Both the position numbers and the translations under genes were made by a program. From Terfezia claveryi (taxonomy: Eukaryota > Ascomycota > Pezizomycetes > Pezizales > Pezizaceae), in contig WHUX01000012.1 of NCBI GenBank assembly GCA_015179025.1, positions 620,001 through 684,000 of the forward strand: a stretch of 64,000 nucleotides of DNA, given 5' to 3'. This document shows, piece after piece, positions 23,431 through 35,820 of this stretch. Under the pieces are notes generated by a model, which saw only the letters and a list, made by a program, of their open reading frames with translations, was not told where the DNA came from and made no database searches. The first letter of the stretch is position 1; every line of letters starts with the position of its first letter.

Positions 23431-25538
23431 GTACCCTACACCTATTATCATATTGTAGTGTAGGCTTCGTGCTCTTCGCCGCGTTTTGCCCCGCGATATA
23501 GGCTGCAAACTGTGCACGAAACTCATCTCGAAGTTAATTGCATCCTGTTGAATATAGCCATGTACCGTGCTGTTCAACTTTACCAATACGCCGTTTGCGT
23601 CCATTCCGAAAAACTCTAAAGTAGGATGGAATTTCTCATCTCGAACTCCTATATGAGGGAACGTAATGTACACGATCCACCTTCCCTACACGAGTAGAAT
23701 AGTAGATATGAGAGTTACTTGCATACAAGTAGAAACAATATATCATCCCTGCTCTCAGCAACCTTGCGTGAGGAGACTCCCCCAAGAATGGAAGGGGTGT
23801 GGGGCTTGTACCTGAGGGTGATGTCGGCCCCCAGGTATTTCAGTGAGTCAAGCATGGTCTTAGACTGATTGCCGGTTACTAGACTTTAAAAATAAAATGA
23901 CCTTATAGGCTTGCCCCACTGTTCCGTGGTAGTAGTCTAGAGCAATACCAAAGACCAATCTTTCATCCGGTACGCAGCAGAAACGGAATTTTCTCAAACA
24001 TTTTCTCCGAAATTGCCGATGAAATAGGTATCTCATACCAATTTAGCCCTAGGTTTGTTTTTGGCCATCGTCCTGTTCCTTCTGCAGTTTTGTCCTTAGA
24101 AGTGTTGGTCGCGTCCCGGCCCGCATACCATAGCTTCTGGGCACAATGGAGTTATATTAAGGTGTGCTATGGCGTGCAGCAAATTGGGACTTCCTATTGT
24201 GACTAAGCGTAGAGATACGTATGTGTTCGAAGTGATGATGCTAAACTAGTAACGTTATGTCAAATGCTCGACTGTATTGACGCTGGCGTGAGTTCTAAAG
24301 TTCCGGGATATATTGTAAAGCGACACATCCACTACACCCGTTGTCACAATCGCCACCACCATATTCAGCTGAATATTCTTCAGCAGAATCCGTATCGCCA
24401 CGGGTGCCACTGGCACATACGCAAGTATCCTGCGAATGTCTGGTTGAGTCACTCTGGCTGCCACCCGGTCGTCAGGACCGCTGCACGCAACCCCTGTATT
24501 CTCTTGTTTCTGATTGGCCGAATAACATATATATATTCTGCACATTGACTTACCCTCAATTTCCAATTTTTTTTGACAACGCTCCGGACATTTTTTTTGG
24601 CGTCAAAATTAAGCAAGTTGTTCACCACATCGTATCGTTCACTACCTAGTGCACTCTGCTCTATCCGTTAAGCAGACATATTGCTACAGATCCGTTCTGC
24701 ACCTGCGCTGCCTCTTTAGTACCACTCCGCTGCCTAACAGATATTACCGTATACTGTGTTAAATATGATGACGGCCGAGGGAGTTCCAGCTTTATAAAAG
24801 GGGGCTTAATGCAGCTACGTCCGATAATCACAGATCTAATGGAGCATAAATGCCGGTTCGCCCATATGCATACATCAGACATTGAATTTAGGTCCTGTTT
24901 GTCTATAGCCATATTATATTAGGTCGCGGTACGCCATTTACGCCGCCATGGCTTGCTCGCTGGGCTACATATACCTATAGCGCTTTAAATAGGTACGCTT
25001 CTTTCAAGCGTTTGACCTCTAGTCTCTAGACGCTATACCTGACATCTATAACATGAGTGAACTATCGAATAGACTAGCTACGACAGGAACATATGTCGAA
25101 CGTCCTAGCATCAAGTTGACCCTATTCAGTGTATTTATGTGCACCTAGAGACAGTTTGGGAGATGCACATACATACCTGTCCAGCGAGCTCTATACGAGA
25201 ATAAGGTAGCTCTGATACCTAGCCATACACAACCGCCACTCTTTTTTTCTAACAATCTATTTGTATGACCAATAAAAACTACAAAACCTGCCCCAAAAGT
25301 TTTTATATGATACTGGTATCAGGGCCATGCCACGACGCTCAATAGTAGGACAAGAGGCAAGAGCAAGGAAAGATTTCATACATTGTATACATGGTATCAA
25401 CGGACTTACAATTCAAACCATCATCCACCTAGCTTCAATGATTTTGCACCAAATATAATCAAACGCAGTTCGGGTACCCTTATGGTCCAGCCATGTCAGT
25501 TCGTCAGTGAACTTCGGGTAAGGCGTGCCTGAACTCGA
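23431..25538. other. Intergenic, nothing firmly recognised
   Basis: Overlapping frames on both strands at 24255-24650 show no clear protein character. The rest is AT-rich. Confidence 0.4.
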
Positions 25539-26063
25539 TCAGGGCTGCTTAGATCGATCCGCATCACTCTGCAAAGATGTTTTTGAAGCCTCGCACTCAT
25601 TGTGCGTCATAGCATATCCCTTTATGAGCACAGTGGCCTGGCGCATTGCCTTTGCCAATTCACATTCATCTGCCAAAGCCTTAGTATCTGCATCGACAGC
25701 GACTGGTCCTGTATTTGTCTCCTCGTATACAAAGAAATAATCTGCCCCATTCTGAAGAAAATTCGACAGTTTGAGATGGTACTTGTAAATCTGTAGTATG
25801 TATGTATTGTCAGGACGTGCCTGATTTAGAAGAAATGTGTGGATATCTCCCAATTCATCTCGAATGCCCTCTATTTTCTCCAGCATTGCTATTGCCGCCC
25901 GATGGCGAGCTTTTCTCTCTTTGTCAACCGGTTTTGGGCGACGCCCCTCATTTGATGCGATCATAACTTCATATTCAGCATTTGACCAGAGTTTGTCTTT
26001 ACTGTTCTCGAGGAGGTGGAGTAGGGCTTCATTTGGGGTCTTATTCCCAGAGTATGGTGTCAT
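25539..26063 (-). CDS. Hypothetical protein, 174 aa, helical
   Basis: A single-exon frame from an ATG. It is largely charged and helical: EALLHLLENSKDKLWSNAEY, KARHRAAIAMLEKIEGIRDE, then a second helical half (KALADECELAKAMRQATVLI). No signal peptide or membrane segment. The composition is consistent with a real gene, but the family is not recognised and no partner exons were seen. Confidence 0.5.
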   Translation of the reverse strand: MTPYSGNKTPNEALLHLLENSKDKLWSNAEYEVMIASNEGRRPKPVDKERKARHRAAIAMLEKIEGIRDELGDIHTFLLNQARPDNTYILQIYKYHLKLSNFLQNGADYFFVYEETNTGPVAVDADTKALADECELAKAMRQATVLIKGYAMTHNECEASKTSLQSDADRSKQP

Positions 26064-27402
26064 TTTTGGTTATTTATTTTCAGTTTGCTGTGCTGCTTAA
26101 GTAGGGAAGTCACCTATATGTGTATATTCCCAGAGTAGTGCAGTTAATAGGGTATTTTATTTCGACAGCTCTTCCGTGAGTCCAATGAACCACAAACTCC
26201 AACAAAGGAAACACATGTGGCGGTTACTCGAACTTGATACACCCTAATTTTGAGACTACGGCATGAGGAGACCTGATAACACGCTTCTTCCTACCTACAG
26301 CCTTGTCTAAAAGCCCTCACTAACATACCTTACGTATCTAATTTAGTGGCACCAAAAGCCTGATGCAAGATCAATACTAGGCATTTCTCTTTTGCAATAT
26401 ATACATATTATGACACTCCTGACAGTAAACCTGTATTCGTATCGGCGTGATAGTGGCAAAGGGAAATATAGTACTCAGTCTGCCAGTGCTACGTGGTGGC
26501 GGCACAGCTAGATTCTAAGGACCCTATTTTGGCCAATTTATGCAGTAGGCCTATCGGCTAACTGTGCTTGCTAGGGTATTCAAACACTTCACGACTGTAC
26601 GTGTTTTGTGTCGGTAAAGGGTGCACTACTAGGTTGTTTATGCGACATAGTGGGAACACTAGTTATGATGGATATGTAGTTTGAATAGTAGGCTCATGGT
26701 GCGTAAATGACAAAGAACTGTAATCGATCGTCTATTAAGAATAACACTACTGGCTATCAACTTTATGGACAGAAGTCTGCCTTGAATTACCAATTTAAGT
26801 TTGATAAGGGAAATCTCTGATGGCCCAACTCCCATGACCTCCAGGCTGTTATCCCCCTCGGGGTCGACCGTCGGACATATGTCCGTTGATGACAGCATGG
26901 GCCTCGTTCCCCATTTCAGTTTCCGAGTTCAAGTACTTAGCACCGGACCTGACAGATTAACTTGCCTTGTCCCTGAATCCACCCGGGTTTCCGGGTGGCT
27001 CCTCATGGTCCCCTAACGGGAGGTTTCGCTAGACTTGAAGGTTTATTTACTACAAATGGTTGCTATGGTAACCTCAGAAGTTGTCGGGTTACCATGGTAA
27101 TTTACCAAATCCCTCACTAAGTGGTAGTCTGGTTGGCACACTAAGTGGTAGAGAGTATTCATTGCCAATTTAGTTAGATCATAACATATCTTCATGTCAC
27201 ACTTGGAGTAACTGCTGCCCCACCAAGTTCTATATGTCCTTTGATTCTCCTTTCAGGTATATTGCTTTATGTATCACTTTCTATGAAACGAGGCAGATAA
27301 CACCTCTTTTTTTATTTTTTCTTCTTCTTTAAATGCTCGTTACTCTTATGCTGTCTCATAACTACCCCAATTCAACTCATTCTCCAACCTTGTACCCAAA
27401 AT
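26064..27402. other. Intergenic with small palindromes
   Basis: Holds a perfect 14-bp palindrome CGGACATATGTCCG at 26872-26885 and a hairpin with 11-bp arms (10 of 11 paired) at 27063-27073 and 27087-27097. CACTAAGTGGTAG occurs twice, close to the dispersed motif at 27125. No gene is supported. Confidence 0.45.
27125..27139 (+). repeat. Dispersed motif TAGTCTGGTTGGCAC
   Basis: Reverse-complement orientation of the motif at 11914. It is flanked by two copies of CACTAAGTGGTAG. Confidence 0.6.
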
Positions 27403-27664
27403 ATGGCTTCCCACGATCAAGATCTTCCTTATGATATAGAGTGTGCTAGACCTATCCAACCAGGTGGAAGTAGCACGGAGGTGGGTAGTATCTGTTTTAT
27501 TTTTCCCTCTTGTGAAGCGAAAGAACTCGGTGGTCGTAATTGTGGACGTTAATGTGGATATTGAACTAATGTCATAGATTTATGCTCGCTACCATACGGT
27601 AGCGCTGAGCACTAACATAAAAGCTGTAAACCTCTTTGTTACTTTCCCGCCAACTTTTGGTTAA
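27403..27664 (+). CDS. Possible small two-exon gene, 54 aa
   Basis: ATG 27403 (context AAAATATGGCT) opens MASHDQDLPYDIECARPIQP. A 97-bp intron, 27481-27577, starts at a codon boundary (GAG then GTGGGT), has CTAAT just before the 3' end and closes with TAG. Exon 2 (27578-27664) continues in frame to TAA. A CT-rich, CAA-containing stretch upstream (27300-27400) looks like a fungal promoter. The protein has no recognised family. It could instead be the 5' part of a decayed gene. Confidence 0.3.
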
Positions 27665-29633
27665 TTGGTTGTTCCTGTGATTTTTAGTCTATATTTGCTT
27701 AGTTCGCGATATCAAGAAAGCTGGCTAAATAAATCTCTTTCACTAGAGTACTACGAAGTCAAAAAGAAGTGCCCGTGGGCTTTTGTGGCTTTTCAAAACA
27801 ATGAACTCATGAATATGAGAATTTAAACAAAGATTCTTGGTCGCCTTGCTCCCTGGTCTCAATAAGAAGACTTACTATGTATTGTACACAACCAGGGGAG
27901 ATTAGCAATGTGGAGTGGCATGTATAGGTAGCTGATATCGATGCTACTAATACATACGGAGAATTGTCGAGAAGCACATTTGCCTCATATCTTTGGAAAG
28001 TCACCTGACTGACCAGCGATGTCGGCGTTAACCAGACTAAACAAGGCGGGCCAACCAGACTAAACAAGGCGTGAAATTTGGCCTACCAGAATAGGCTACC
28101 TAAGCAATGAAAATTTAGCCCAGTGCATGCACCAACGACAAGTGCAGGGGCTTATTTTTGGGTCTCGCTTGCATCTATATGCAGCTGTCATTGATCACAT
28201 TCATTCGATTGGCTGATCAGCAAAATTGCAAAACAAAAATAACAACTAATTTCAGAACCTCTTTGTCACTAAGATTCTCCATTTGGGATATGATCTCACA
28301 AAATGTTATAATCTGTAACCCTGTTTTTGGTTAGTAGCTCGAGGAAAGGCCAAAAAGTAGTTATAACCGACGCTTCATTGTGTGGGACTTTCGCCTAGCG
28401 GAGTCGGCAAATGCGAACTGTAGCATTTTTTGTATGGAAAGACAGGGATTTTCATCTCAGATAATGCGGTACTTCACTCCGTACCCCTACCACACTGGTC
28501 ATTGCCGCCTAGGAGGCACGACCTTCGCCGAAATGCTATCGCAGGCACCCCTCTATTAACACTTATCGAACATTCAATATATCAATTCTATGGCCATATC
28601 CGAGTACGTATAGGTATCGTTATTTTTGCAATTGCTTTTAGTACTTAATATTGAGTGAGATTCGATTAACTGAGAGTTTTGAAGCCTGACGCGGAGGCAA
28701 GCTTCCACGGGTGTGTCTAAGAGTTAATGTAAATGCTTAAGCTTACTTAATTAGTACTAGTATATGTCCCCAGATGATAAACGGTTTTCTCTGGGTGCAT
28801 TTTATAAACTGGCTCTTTTTAAGATGCTTATACGGTAAACTTAATAGGTATTGTATGCTGGGACTTAAGCTTCTGTGCCACAGGCAGATCCACAGCACAG
28901 CACAGCTGCAATAAAAAATCAGAAGCAACCCCATAATTAGGCAACGGCACGGGAATGGCCAGATTTGGCCCTCAGATCTGCACATATTTACCCCTCTAGG
29001 TATGGAAGCTTCGTATCTATCTGTGTTGAGCAAAAGGCCACCCATCCAATGAGGATAGGCAATCGCTGACGTTCGAGACCCACCAACAGCAAACAGCCCT
29101 TGCAACAGCCTAGCCAACAATAATAACTTGCCTCATCGTATGTGGTGTGTGTGCTTTGTTGTGCATATGCATGTGAGCCACAACCGAGTGATCCTCTGCC
29201 AGACATCAAGAGTACTTGCCGGTTATCCCAGAAACGCAGATCCTCCAGCAGAAAAGACAAGCAACAAGATGCGAAAAATTGGTAAGGCTGGAGTTCTTAA
29301 CATAGATCTCATGGAGTACTTTAGTAGGTATATAGTCATAATTGGGTCCCCGTGTATATTGTTACCCCAGGCGCCGAAGACATCTGCACAAGGGGTATCT
29401 GTTGTGAAGTGGTTCTTTTCCTTTCCTTATTCCCCACGCCGCTGGGTCCCTTCTTTGCTTATACCCGAAGCATTCTGATATCCTTCATTGACTCTGGCAG
29501 TGGTTTCTTTTATACCCTAAATTCTTGATTCTAATAATTCCAAGTGGGAATCAAGTGTTCAATTTTTTTTTATCTGATCAGTGCAAGCCACTTTGATTTC
29601 TCTTCGTTCCGCATATCGCAGTTTCGGTGTAAG
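27665..29633. other. Intergenic, nothing firmly recognised
   Basis: Apart from the tandem motif at 28029-28071, only short frames on both strands. The last 100 bp before 29634 is a probable promoter and 5' leader. Confidence 0.4.
28029..28071 (-). repeat. Tandem pair of the dispersed motif
   Basis: AACCAGACTAAACAAGGCG occurs twice in direct succession, each copy containing the CCAACCAGACTA core or a one-base variant. Confidence 0.6.
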
Positions 29634-31640
29634 ATGTCATTTCCGGCATCCATCATGCGTATTGTCCTCCCTATTTTCTTGGTCTTTCTCCTGTTCGTCA
29701 CCAGTACTGGTGCTCGTCCGGCTACAATTGGTATTTCCTCTCCTCGAGAACAGATGATCGCAGCGCGCACAGCCGGTTTACCGCTTTGCCCACCAGGACC
29801 CACATCACCGGCGCAGGCCTGTAAACCGCAGAAAATTGTTCGACGAGAAACGATCACCACGATTAGCACGGCGCCGACGAAGGGGCCAGGAACTCCATCA
29901 AAATTGCCATCATCCACCCCGAGCACAGGCTCGATCGAGGTCACAAGCACCCCCGGGGGCACAAAGCCAATGGAAAACAAACCTGCTGCAGGTCTTACGA
30001 CACCACAGCTTGCAGGGATAATTGCGGGGGGCCTCGTCGCCTTTACCCTCGCAGTATCACTTATTACTTTCTACCTTCTACGTCGGCGCAGAGCTGTTAC
30101 AGCCGGGAAAAAGGACATTGAAGGTGAGGTAAAAAGGACAAAAGGCCTGGAGTTCCTGGACCTCAACTTGGGAGCCAGCAACAACCCATGGAACTTTTCC
30201 CCTGTTGACGCAGTGAGAACTCTACAATTTCCGTCAGTCAAGGGAAAGACCCAGGGTCCGGTAACAACCCCAACACTGCCCGCATTCAAAACCGAGCTCG
30301 ATGTCAGCCGGGATGTTCTAGGTTTTGGCACTGAACGGACCAATATTATGGGAGCCCCAATTGTCCCTGCTTCAACTCTTACAAGAGTGGTTGACAGCCC
30401 TGCAAGCTTAAAGGCGGCTACACATAGGAAATCGTCTATCAGCCAGGCCGTCAGGAAGATGAGTGCAACTTTGGCGTCAATTGTCACATCGTCGCCTAAT
30501 GCAGAACATAATGGCAACAAGGACCATAGTGAGACGAACGGCACCTTCGGGGCGAGAAACTCACCATCCCCCTGGGAATGGGGAAACTCAATGGATGGGC
30601 GAGAACCAGTTTCCCCAGTGGATTATCCTGGCTCGAACAGATGGGACATGGCAATTGATCCTCTGTCGAAAGAGATCGAGGTGGATGAACTCGTCGGCAT
30701 CGCGATGACCGAGCGGGAACGTCCAGCCCGTCCGGGGGTCGTCACAAATGGAATACCACCTCCACCGAACCCACCTCCAACCTCAGCTCTTCCTATCCCT
30801 CCGAAGCCACTTGCAACTGCTGTATCTTCGAAACCAACGGAAAGGGCGAGAAAACGACCCCTACCGACCATGACCATTCCAGTTCCATCTGCCACCGCAA
30901 CTGCGACAGCCAATCTTGCCACATTCACACTTCTTCATCAATCGCTCTGCCGCGCCAGTACCATCTACACAGAAGCCGAAGGATGCAGCCCAATCACCAC
31001 CTCACCTGCGAGCAGTACACGGTACACCTATTGCGAAGGAATGTCACCGACATCGCCAGCCAGTCACTTTTGCGGAACTAACCACTCCAGTTGCATATGG
31101 AGCTGCTCTTCCTCCGGTGGCACCCCGCGGAGCTCAAGACATACGCTAAGCTTATATTCTGTTCCTTCAACACCACATCGCAGCTCGCGGGGCCTAAGTT
31201 CTTCGCACTCTCTTTCCGGGTACCTCACCGCTTCAGCCAGTGAAGCCCCACCCCTTCCAACGTCGATTCCCATGAACTTGAATAAAGGTCGTGGAATGCG
31301 CCCAGGCCCATTAAACCTATCGCAGAAAAAGAAGAAGCCTCAACGAGACCATCTTGCTGGGGAATTAGCGGAGCTCCCGCCAAGTCCATGCCGGCTTCCA
31401 GAGGAGATTGAGCGAGTCACAAGGGAGATGCGGGAGAGGCAACAGGATGAGGTCCTACGGAGGCTCTTTGGCGATGTTCCTGCGACGGCAGGGCCTGTTC
31501 CATATGGAAGTACTGGCGTAGTAGGGATCCCTACTGGAAGTCGTGCACGGAGTGGAAGCGTAGCAACAAGCTCGAGTAGGAAAGGAAGCGAGTGTGCCGG
31601 ATTCGGAGTATATGGCGGTAATTGGCCCGAGAGAATTTGA
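29634..31640 (+). CDS. Single-pass membrane protein with Pro/Ser-rich tail
   Basis: The frame is open further upstream but ATG 29634 gives a good signal peptide (MRIVLPIFLVFLLFVTSTGA), so 668 aa is preferred. After cleavage comes a Ser/Thr/Pro-rich ectodomain of about 95 residues, then one membrane helix (about residues 126-149, IIAGGLVAFTLAVSLITFYL) and RRRR as the stop-transfer signal. The roughly 520-residue cytoplasmic part is disordered, with a proline run (IPPPPNPPPTSALPIPPKP) suited to SH3 domains. The layout recalls fungal wall-stress or mucin-like sensors, but no WSC or other named domain is seen. Between about 30905 and 31145 another frame looks more protein-like than this one (see findings). 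Confidence 0.7.
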   Translation: MSFPASIMRIVLPIFLVFLLFVTSTGARPATIGISSPREQMIAARTAGLPLCPPGPTSPAQACKPQKIVRRETITTISTAPTKGPGTPSKLPSSTPSTGSIEVTSTPGGTKPMENKPAAGLTTPQLAGIIAGGLVAFTLAVSLITFYLLRRRRAVTAGKKDIEGEVKRTKGLEFLDLNLGASNNPWNFSPVDAVRTLQFPSVKGKTQGPVTTPTLPAFKTELDVSRDVLGFGTERTNIMGAPIVPASTLTRVVDSPASLKAATHRKSSISQAVRKMSATLASIVTSSPNAEHNGNKDHSETNGTFGARNSPSPWEWGNSMDGREPVSPVDYPGSNRWDMAIDPLSKEIEVDELVGIAMTERERPARPGVVTNGIPPPPNPPPTSALPIPPKPLATAVSSKPTERARKRPLPTMTIPVPSATATATANLATFTLLHQSLCRASTIYTEAEGCSPITTSPASSTRYTYCEGMSPTSPASHFCGTNHSSCIWSCSSSGGTPRSSRHTLSLYSVPSTPHRSSRGLSSSHSLSGYLTASASEAPPLPTSIPMNLNKGRGMRPGPLNLSQKKKKPQRDHLAGELAELPPSPCRLPEEIERVTREMRERQQDEVLRRLFGDVPATAGPVPYGSTGVVGIPTGSRARSGSVATSSSRKGSECAGFGVYGGNWPERI

Positions 31641-32583
31641 GAAGGCTAGACGGCAACTACTATCATACCCACTGGATGGAAGGCGAGCAGTGCTCGTGGA
31701 GATGTTGGATCCTTAGCCAGTTGGCAAGTCTTATCCACTCTCCTCACATTCATTACCATCCACCAGAGCTGTGCTTTGATTGGGTTACCAAAAAAATACT
31801 ACCTAATACCATCCCATACATACGGGATGCGCTAATACAACACCGGCCCTGCGTGGGCGCGCTGCGTTCACACACAGTCGCTAAATTACGGCAACCCCAA
31901 CAAGGGAGGTAATGTCTAATGATGAGATTTTCATGTTGGGAGGTGCAGATAATGGCTATTTTCTTTCTATTAACGCGATTGGAGGGACTCATGTATCGTC
32001 AATAGATACTTAGTCGCTTTTCTTACACTTCCATGCTGTCATTTACTAGATTTGATATTTTTGCTGGAGTTTGGTGGTTTCTTGGGCTTAGGATAGATTT
32101 GGTTGGGAATTGGTGTTGACTTCATAACTTTCCTTGGGTTTTTTCCCTTCTACTTACTGTCGTTCATTCCTAGAGGTTATTGCACTTTTTAAGATGCCAC
32201 TAGGGCAAAGATCTTGATTGGATATTGGTATGGGAAGAATTTGTATATAGGCGGCTTCGATGCTCTGACGAATGGTCCGTATCGTTACTGATGCTGATAC
32301 CAATGCTACTAAAAACTTGATGAAATCAATCAACATGCCTTTTACCATAATTTCGCAAATAAGAACAGTCACTTGTTTAAAAAGGTACCCGTTCATACGA
32401 AGTCAATTTCCAGTCAGTCGATATTGGGTAATATAAACCACTGCAGGGAAGTGTTACCCTGAACTCTGAAATGGCATTCGGACAAGGCTAAAACTATACA
32501 ATCTCTTCTGCCAATCATAGAGGAAAAACCGATTCCAATACAGCCATGATGGTGCTCAATATCCATATATGGATCCTCATCAG
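31641..32583. other. Intergenic, nothing recognised
   Basis: 3' flank of the membrane-protein gene, with short frames only. Confidence 0.4.
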
Positions 32584-32766
32584 CTATTTCAAAGTCACTA
32601 TTTCTACCTGCTCCTCTTCTTCCTCCTTCTTCTTCTGCGCTTCTGCGTTTTCTGCGTAATATTCCTCCTCGACATGCTCATCATCTTCGCTGCACTCTGA
32701 GTCCCACCCGGATAGCTCGGATAGCTCGGGTACAGTATTATCAACATCTGGTTCGCTGTTTGGTGA
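32584..32766 (-). other. Possible acidic C-terminal exon, no start found
   Basis: A minus-strand frame without ATG ends at TAG 32584-32586. It reads PELSELSGWDSECSEDDEH, then a Glu-rich stretch with KKKEEEEEQ. It could be the last exon of a decayed gene or a low-complexity frame. No upstream exon was identified. Confidence 0.2.
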
Positions 32767-33664
32767 GTTCTATCTAGGGTGCATAAGCACCAGGAGGGGA
32801 ATATGTCGGAAGGCCCTCAATATTGCCTATATGCCTACTCTTCTTAATTTTCTGTCAAATCTCTTCTGAATAATGTGCTGAAGGTCTAGACTCTAAAGAT
32901 CTGGAGTTTAGGGTAACTTAGGGATTTAAAGTACCTTTTTATTAGCAGCTAGTTTCGAGCCCTTGTACAACACAAACCCAAACAAGAAACCATTCTTATT
33001 CATGAAATATTCTGGGAGTGAATACTGAAATTTTTTACTGTCATTGGCACCCGGTACTGGGGAAGTGACTGTACTTGGTTTATTTTATTTTATTTTTTCC
33101 TTTATAAAAAAAAAAGACTGTACTCGGTTAAATGTAGTGCTGACATGCAGTTCTCCCCCGTCACTCACTTGATATCATCTAGTCTGGATCATCCTCAAAT
33201 TGTTGTCCCTTCTATCCTATTGCTACGGTGCTATTGCTAAGGTGTTTGTTGTCCCTCTCCATTATATTTGCAAAGTCTTTGTATTCACTGTCCATATGAC
33301 TGCCAAGGCCGTTATCTCTAATTTCAATTCTTTGGCTTTCACTTCAATCTTGCTGGCCAACTCCGAAGCGACTAATTTCCAGTTTATAATGAGGACATCC
33401 TAATAGAATATCTGTGTTATTTGATACCCAAAACTCGTCTAGATATACCTTGTCTAGTGGAAGCCAGCTGCAGAAATGGGCTGGATCATCTGCACGACCA
33501 CCCACTTTTCGTGTACCTCTTGAGTTAAGTTGTCCGGGGGTTGTGGTTGCTTCGCAATGCTTAGATCCAATTGTATTCATGAGTTGTGGTGATTGATTAG
33601 TTTCATTAATTTGGTTATCTGCAAGTTTTACCCCTATATGGAAGAATATTTGATTGTTTTATAT
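32767..33664. other. Intergenic with a sequence related to 35.3 kb
   Basis: A stretch at about 33320-33415 shares patches with about 35300-35380 (both with AATTTCCAGTTT-like and ATCCTAATAGAATATCT-like blocks). This suggests two decayed copies of one family. No intact gene. Confidence 0.3.
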
Positions 33665-34009
33665 TCAAGTATTACGGAGTTGTGTACATGCCATAGGTAT
33701 CCCTCTGGAGGTGTTCTCGTGCTTGGTAAAAGTAGTAGGGCCTACATAAAGTCTGAAATAGTCACATCTTGGCACTTGACAATCGCTCTCATTGGCTGAT
33801 TCCATGGGGATGGTAGCTTTGGGTTCCTTTCCCGCATTTGAACAATCTAAATCATAGTGAATGCAAATAACCCCCCCGACCTTCTTCCCCTTCTTCTGAT
33901 CGTAGTAACTGGAGATTGCAATCCCAAGTTCAGTGTCCAGGTCCTTTAGAATTTGAGCTCTCTCTGATGTCCCAGGCATGCTTGTGATTGTTGTGTGCGT
34001 TGCAACCAA
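33665..34009 (-). other. Unrecognised frame, 114 codons, relic of a repeated sequence
   Basis: The frame reads ILKDLDTELGIAISSYYDQK, then GGVICIHYDLDCSNAGKEPK. Its 3' half (about 33771-33829) is similar in DNA and peptide to about 60148-60205 (shared AGCCAATGAG and CAAGTGCCAAG blocks; ANE..QVPR in both). The family is unknown. Probably repetitive, possibly once coding. Confidence 0.3.
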
Positions 34010-34576
34010 ATCAATTGAAGCTCCAACCAGAACTCAAATTGGGAGTACAGAGTTCAGAAAACTGATATTGGTTTAGTTTGTGACTTGTAGTGTTTGCAGT
34101 ACCTTGTACATGAACTTGATTGAATTTGAATACCCCTAGTACCGGCACTGTCTACTCCCTCACTAGTCTTATAGTTGACACTACAGAAGCATATCGTCGG
34201 GGTAGGGAGGATATGCTTATAATCAGAGAAAGTCAACAAGTACGGAAAGGAGGTAACGCAGGTTAAGAAACGTCGACGAATCGGTAACTAAACATCAATA
34301 GACATAACTAGACTAACAAGAGTAAAATAGAGGGGGTATCAAGTAGAGGAGGAGGTTCTGGGAGGACCCAAAAAAAATTACCACTGAACATTCTGACGCC
34401 TGGTTCTGTAACTTCCACTACGTTGTCTACATGAGCGTGCGTGGGTTATTTATTTCTTATCGATAAGCCTACCTAATTCGTATAGTGATCCGGTTACAAG
34501 CATATACTGTATATGGTGACTAAGCGAAAAAAGAAATATTCTTTGTTACCAAAATAGGGTTAATGCAATCGACTAC
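34010..34576. other. Intergenic, nothing recognised
   Basis: No supported feature. Confidence 0.4.
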
Positions 34577-35820
34577 CTAGAGTCTTGGCATGAGACTAGG
34601 TTATTTAGTTGTGTATGGTGGGACCAGTGCATGCTTTGTAACCAATATATGCTTAGTGTGAGCGTACAATAACTATCGGAAACCTAGCACCAAATCCAAC
34701 ACTGAGGCCAGACTAATATGCTTATGGGCATGAGACTACGGAGTATGCTTATATCCATTAACCAGGGTCTTCTGTAACATCCAACTACACTTTAGGAAGG
34801 ACACCCTCCCTACTTCTTACGTGCTGCTGCTGAATTATCTATCTACGCTTCACTGTAGTTATAAAAGACTAACGGTTCCCCCGGGAAAATAACACAATCG
34901 TATGAAGATTCGAATATTTATTGAAATACGAATATAATTTACCTGCCCCAAGTAATCAATCAAAACGTGGTTAAAATTCTGAACATTGTGATCGCAGTTT
35001 ATCCATAAAAAAGATACACCCGGGTCTACCTAACGCTGTCTCACATCAAGACATCAAGCAGTCGTGACTCCACCACGCTTACCCAAGCCAGACTACTTAC
35101 AAAAGCTTCTGAATCTCTACTGCTTTTGGAAAATGTTGTCACGCAAAAGCGGCTTCAAGTTCTTGCGTTCCTTCCTCTCATTGTAGCTACGAGCCTCCTT
35201 TGATCAGCATACCAACAATATGCCAAACAGCGCACAGTCGACCTTCTTTCCGAGGCCATTCTTCCCCCTACTCACCCTATTACTGTGGTCTCTGATTTCT
35301 AATTTCAGCCATCACCGACGTGACCAATCTCCAGTTTCAAGTGATGGAGCCATGGAAGATATTCTAATAAATATCTCATGACACTTCGTCTGACGAGTTC
35401 AAACGAGCTGTAAGCCAGCTATATAGTGGGTTGGACGGTAGCGATGGATGCCGAACACTTTTTTGCTCATGACCCTTTAACATGATCTGTTCACCTCTCG
35501 TATCGTATTCGATCGCTGCTGGGATTGAAGAACAACCTCAGGACAAGAAGCAGCGTAGTAAAAGTAACCTCAGTCGTTATATATTACGGTGTTTGGCCGG
35601 GGAGCTAAATCAGTCATAGTTGGTTGCACAAAAGTGTTATGGTCGACAAGATTGCCTGAGGATGAAGCTCTGTAACATACCACATTGCTGTATGCTAGTC
35701 TCATAACCACTATGCTGAGGTACCTAAGCTTTTGGAAGCTTGCTTATTCAGCGGCTTCCTTAGTTCAGGCTTAGAAACTACTCAGGCAATGTGAACGACT
35801 AGAGTCTTGGCATGAGACTA
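34577..35820. repeat. 1.24-kb segment bounded by 22-bp direct repeats
   Basis: The 22 bp at 34577-34598 and at 35799-35820 are identical (core AGAGTCTTGGCATGAGACTA). A partial copy, GGCATGAGACTA, lies at 34727-34738, and the inverted TAGTCTCAT at 35696-35704. The core resembles AGAGTCTGGTCATGAGAGCA, which flanks the palindromic array at 41931 and 44510. No transposase or coding frame is seen inside. Possibly a decayed non-autonomous element. Confidence 0.45.

Noticed and set aside
24255..24649. Overlapping frames of about 100 codons on both strands
   Set aside because: Neither has consistent protein character or splice partners.
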